The notes beneath the pieces were generated by a model that was not told where the DNA came from, did not search any database, and worked only from the letters and a program-made list of their open reading frames with translations. 16,326 nucleotides of DNA from Caldimicrobium sp964493015 (GTDB taxonomy: Bacteria > Desulfobacterota > Thermodesulfobacteria > Thermodesulfobacteriales > Thermodesulfobacteriaceae): NCBI GenBank assembly GCA_964493015.1, contig CAZBLU010000033.1, positions 1 through 16,326 of the forward strand, written 5' to 3'. This document shows positions 14,702 through 16,326 of this stretch, piece by piece; within the stretch, counting starts at the first letter, position 1; each line of letters begins with the position of its first letter. The position numbers and the translations under genes are program-made.

Positions 14702-15670
14702 TTAGCCAGCAAAGGCTTTTTCCAGAGGTGGAATCACCTGTTTCTTTCTGCTCATAACCCCATCAAGCCACATCCCTTTACCTTCAATCTTCTTGCCAAA
14801 GGCCTTTTCAATTATAGCTGGCTCATCACTCACTACCAGAAGCTCTGTTCCCTCTTTCATAATATCGGTAAGCATAAAGACTATGCTGTGATAGCCACCT
14901 TCCTGTTTCATCTTGACAAGCTCATTGTAAATTTCCTCTTTACGTCCCTCAATAAGAGAAAGGTCAATAACCTCAATCTGGCCAGCTCCTACCTTCTTGC
15001 CACTCATGTTATAATCTTTGTAGTCCCTCATAATGATGTCTCTAACTGCCATGCCGCTAACATCAGAAAGTTTGGACTTTACCTCTATGCCAAACTTTGT
15101 TATATCCTCAACGCCTGCAATCTTGGCTAAGGCCTCTCCTGCTGCCTTGTCCATAGGAGTGGTGGTAGCGGATTTGAAAATAACTGTGTCGCTAAGGATA
15201 GCAGAAAGCATAAGCCCTGCAATATTTTTGGGGATTTCTACCCCAGTTGTGTCATAAAGATACTTAATAGTGGTGGCAGAACAACCTACAGGAAAGTTGA
15301 CAAAACAGATAGGATTAGGGGTGGTGACATCCCCGATCTTATGATGGTCAACTAAAGCTACAATCTCAGCCTGATTGAGATTGTCTACACTCTGGACCAC
15401 ATCAGAGTGATCTACAAGGGCGATTTTTTTTCCAGCACCATCAGTCATTAGTTCAGGAGTGGCAAAGCCAAATTTCTCAAGGACAAACTTAGTCTCCGCA
15501 TTGGGCTCTCCCTGCCTAACGGGAACAGCCTCAAGCTCAGGCATCTTCATCTGGGCAAGAAATCCCCTTTTTTTCCACTCATTCCAGAGATAGGCAAAGG
15601 CAATGGCTGAACAAATAGAGTCCGTATCAGGATTTTTGTGGCCTACTACATACAAAACCTCTCCACTCAT
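14702..15670 (-). CDS. ppaC: Manganese-dependent (family II) inorganic pyrophosphatase
   Basis: This 322-aa cytosolic enzyme splits pyrophosphate to phosphate. The N-terminal DHH domain carries the metal ligands in VGHKNPDTDSICSA (His11, Asp15, Asp17), Asp87 in VDHSD and VDHHK (108-111), with Asp161 in LSDT. The C-terminal DHHA2 domain ends with the substrate-binding SRKKQVIPPL near residues 307-316. Length fits the form without inserted CBS domains, so no adenine-nucleotide control is expected. In sulfate reducers, pyrophosphate from ATP sulfurylase must be removed to drive sulfate activation, which agrees with the DsrC found here. A strong promoter and an AGGAGGTG ribosome binding site precede the ATG. 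Confidence 0.96.
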   Translation of the reverse strand: MSGEVLYVVGHKNPDTDSICSAIAFAYLWNEWKKRGFLAQMKMPELEAVPVRQGEPNAETKFVLEKFGFATPELMTDGAGKKIALVDHSDVVQSVDNLNQAEIVALVDHHKIGDVTTPNPICFVNFPVGCSATTIKYLYDTTGVEIPKNIAGLMLSAILSDTVIFKSATTTPMDKAAGEALAKIAGVEDITKFGIEVKSKLSDVSGMAVRDIIMRDYKDYNMSGKKVGAGQIEVIDLSLIEGRKEEIYNELVKMKQEGGYHSIVFMLTDIMKEGTELLVVSDEPAIIEKAFGKKIEGKGMWLDGVMSRKKQVIPPLEKAFAG

Positions 15671-15674
15671 CTTA

Positions 15675-15682
15675 CACCTCCT
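15675..15682 (-). promoter_or_regulatory. Strong ribosome binding site of ppaC
   Basis: AGGAGGTG on the minus strand lies four bases before the ATG and fixes the start of ppaC. Confidence 0.8.
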
Positions 15683-15701
15683 GCTTTAAAAATTTTAGGT
15701 G

Positions 15702-15729
15702 ATTTTACTTATTATTAATTGCTTGTCAA
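15702..15729 (-). promoter_or_regulatory. Sigma-70 promoter of ppaC
   Basis: A perfect TTGACA (15724-15729) and TAAAAT (15702-15707, 5 of 6) are 16 bases apart on the minus strand. The start would be near 15695, giving a leader of about 25 nt that is just long enough for the ribosome binding site. Confidence 0.75.
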
Positions 15730-15784
15730 GGTTGTGTAAATTTTTTCCAATTTCCTCATCTTATTATTGCATCATGAGCTGTGG

Positions 15785-15806
15785 GTAGGAGCAGGCTTCA
15801 GCCTGC
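15785..15806. repeat. REP-like palindromic element
   Basis: GTAG (15785-15788) is followed by the hairpin GCAGGCT-TC-AGCCTGC (15791-15806, perfect 7-bp arms). A GTAG tetranucleotide next to a GC-rich palindrome is the layout of REP elements, which are mobilised by RAYT (IS200-like) transposases. It is far more GC-rich than the surrounding AT-rich spacer. Only one copy is in the window, so the repeat status is inferred from its shape. Confidence 0.5.
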
Positions 15807-16297
15807 ACAAAACTTAGCTACCAATCTTAAGGTATTTCTCTTTTTTCGCATAAAACCAGAGAAAACAAATAGTTTTAGAACATTCTCATTTTAAAGATAA
15901 TTAAAATTTTTTTTGCTCATTGAAAATTGAATACAGTTATATTTCAAGCCCGTTAAGGGTGCAAAATAGTAAATAAATCTATTTAGTCAACTTTTTTGTG
16001 AGGGGATAAAAGTTTTTACTGGCAAGGTTTTTAGCTGGGGAGTTTTCTCCAGCTTAATTGAAAATCAATTGCAGTTAGAGGGTAAAAATGTGGTTTTCTA
16101 AGTTATTGATTTGATGTTAATTTTTGGTTTTGCAAAAAGCCTTGGAAGCAAGGAATGGTAAGCTTTTTAAGGGGTAAATTTGAGAAATTTTATTTTTACT
16201 ATATTTTCACAAGGCTTAATTTTTGGTGCTTCCCAAGGGTTACCCTTGAAACCCGCCCTGTTTAAAAAGGTATTGCATGGAGTGGGCCCGCCCTTTA

Positions 16298-16324
16298 CTT
16301 TACACACTTGACAAGTGTGCAAAG
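16298..16324. promoter_or_regulatory. 27-base dyad overlapping a TTGACA box at the right edge
   Basis: Arms CTTTACACACTTG (16298-16310) and CAAGTGTGCAAAG (16312-16324) are reverse complements at 12 of 13 positions around a single central A. TTGACA (16308-16313) lies across the centre on the plus strand, so this may be an operator over the -35 of a gene beginning beyond the window. A transposon end is the main alternative. Confidence 0.45.
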
Positions 16325-16326
16325 AG

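Larger units (their letters stand above)
15730..16326. other. AT-rich non-coding region upstream of ppaC
   Basis: No convincing gene was found here on either strand. The stretch is strongly AT-rich and carries the REP-like element (15785-15806). A possible minus-strand promoter TTGACT-16-TATTTT lies at 15963-15990. Two related tracts sharing ATTGAAAAT and CAGTTA occur near 15919 and 16056. A hairpin with one G-T pair is at 16033-16054 (AGCTGGGGA/TCTCCAGCT), a hairpin AAAAAGC/GCTTTTT is at 16134-16168, and the edge dyad is at 16298-16324. CCCGCCCT occurs twice, near 16252 and 16286. It could hold an unrecognised RNA or decayed mobile DNA, but nothing proves either. Confidence 0.55.

Noticed and set aside
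14663..15130. 155-codon plus-strand frame opposite ppaC
   Set aside because: It is the antisense shadow of a strongly conserved gene, with no motif or good ribosome binding site.
15919..16079. Possible degenerate CRISPR repeats near ATTGAAAAT
   Set aside because: Only two partial matches about 136 bases apart; spacing and repeat length do not fit an array.
16134..16168. Intrinsic terminator AAAAAGC/GCTTTTT
   Set aside because: The outer stem is AT-rich with a 21-base loop, and no gene ends nearby.

Overview
The window looks like chromosome from a thermophilic, sulfate- or sulfur-reducing bacterium of the Thermodesulfobacteria type. This is inferred from three things: a DsrC with both redox cysteines, Glu/Lys-rich proteins on purine-rich coding strands, and a DnaK carrying the insert typical of Gram-negative bacteria. 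The genus cannot be fixed from sequence alone. Almost everything reads on the minus strand; nadC is the only confident plus-strand gene.

Layout from left to right. (1) Positions 1-867 hold the start of a CRISPR-Cas operon read leftwards: cas6, then the first ~27 codons of a Cas8b/Cst1-like large subunit cut by the window edge. A textbook TTGACA-17-TATTAT promoter drives it. No CRISPR array is visible. (2) Positions 1054-2150 hold a HAD phosphatase and a secreted ComEA-type helix-hairpin-helix protein with an added DUF4124-like tail. (3) dsrC (2240-2560) is a single gene with its own promoter, a near-perfect ribosome binding site and a hairpin behind it, as expected for an abundant sulfite-reduction protein.

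(4) Positions 2675-13692 form one uninterrupted, tightly packed run of ten minus-strand genes: grpE, dnaK, pdxA, a giant AsmA/YhdP-like envelope protein, an RluA-type pseudouridine synthase, a CooT-like nickel protein, a 62-aa four-cysteine protein of unknown function, argS, a SPOR-domain membrane protein, and an ArgA-like N-acetyltransferase. Gaps are at most 23 bases and five junctions overlap. The run therefore joins protein folding, vitamin B6, envelope lipid transport, RNA modification, nickel handling, tRNA charging, cell envelope and possibly arginine synthesis. The four-cysteine protein and the acetyltransferase share the same C-x2-C-x5-C spacing.

(5) nadC (NAD synthesis) diverges from grpE and converges on ppaC, a family II pyrophosphatase, with a shared hairpin between them. 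In sulfate reducers pyrophosphatase pulls sulfate activation forward, which fits dsrC. (6) About 600 AT-rich bases at the right end carry no convincing gene. They hold the ppaC promoter, a REP-like palindrome, several weak hairpins and, at the very edge, a 27-base dyad that embeds a TTGACA box.

No fully new system is evident. The best leads are the cysteine microprotein and its shared motif, the Cas6 without the usual catalytic histidine, and the dyad at the right edge.
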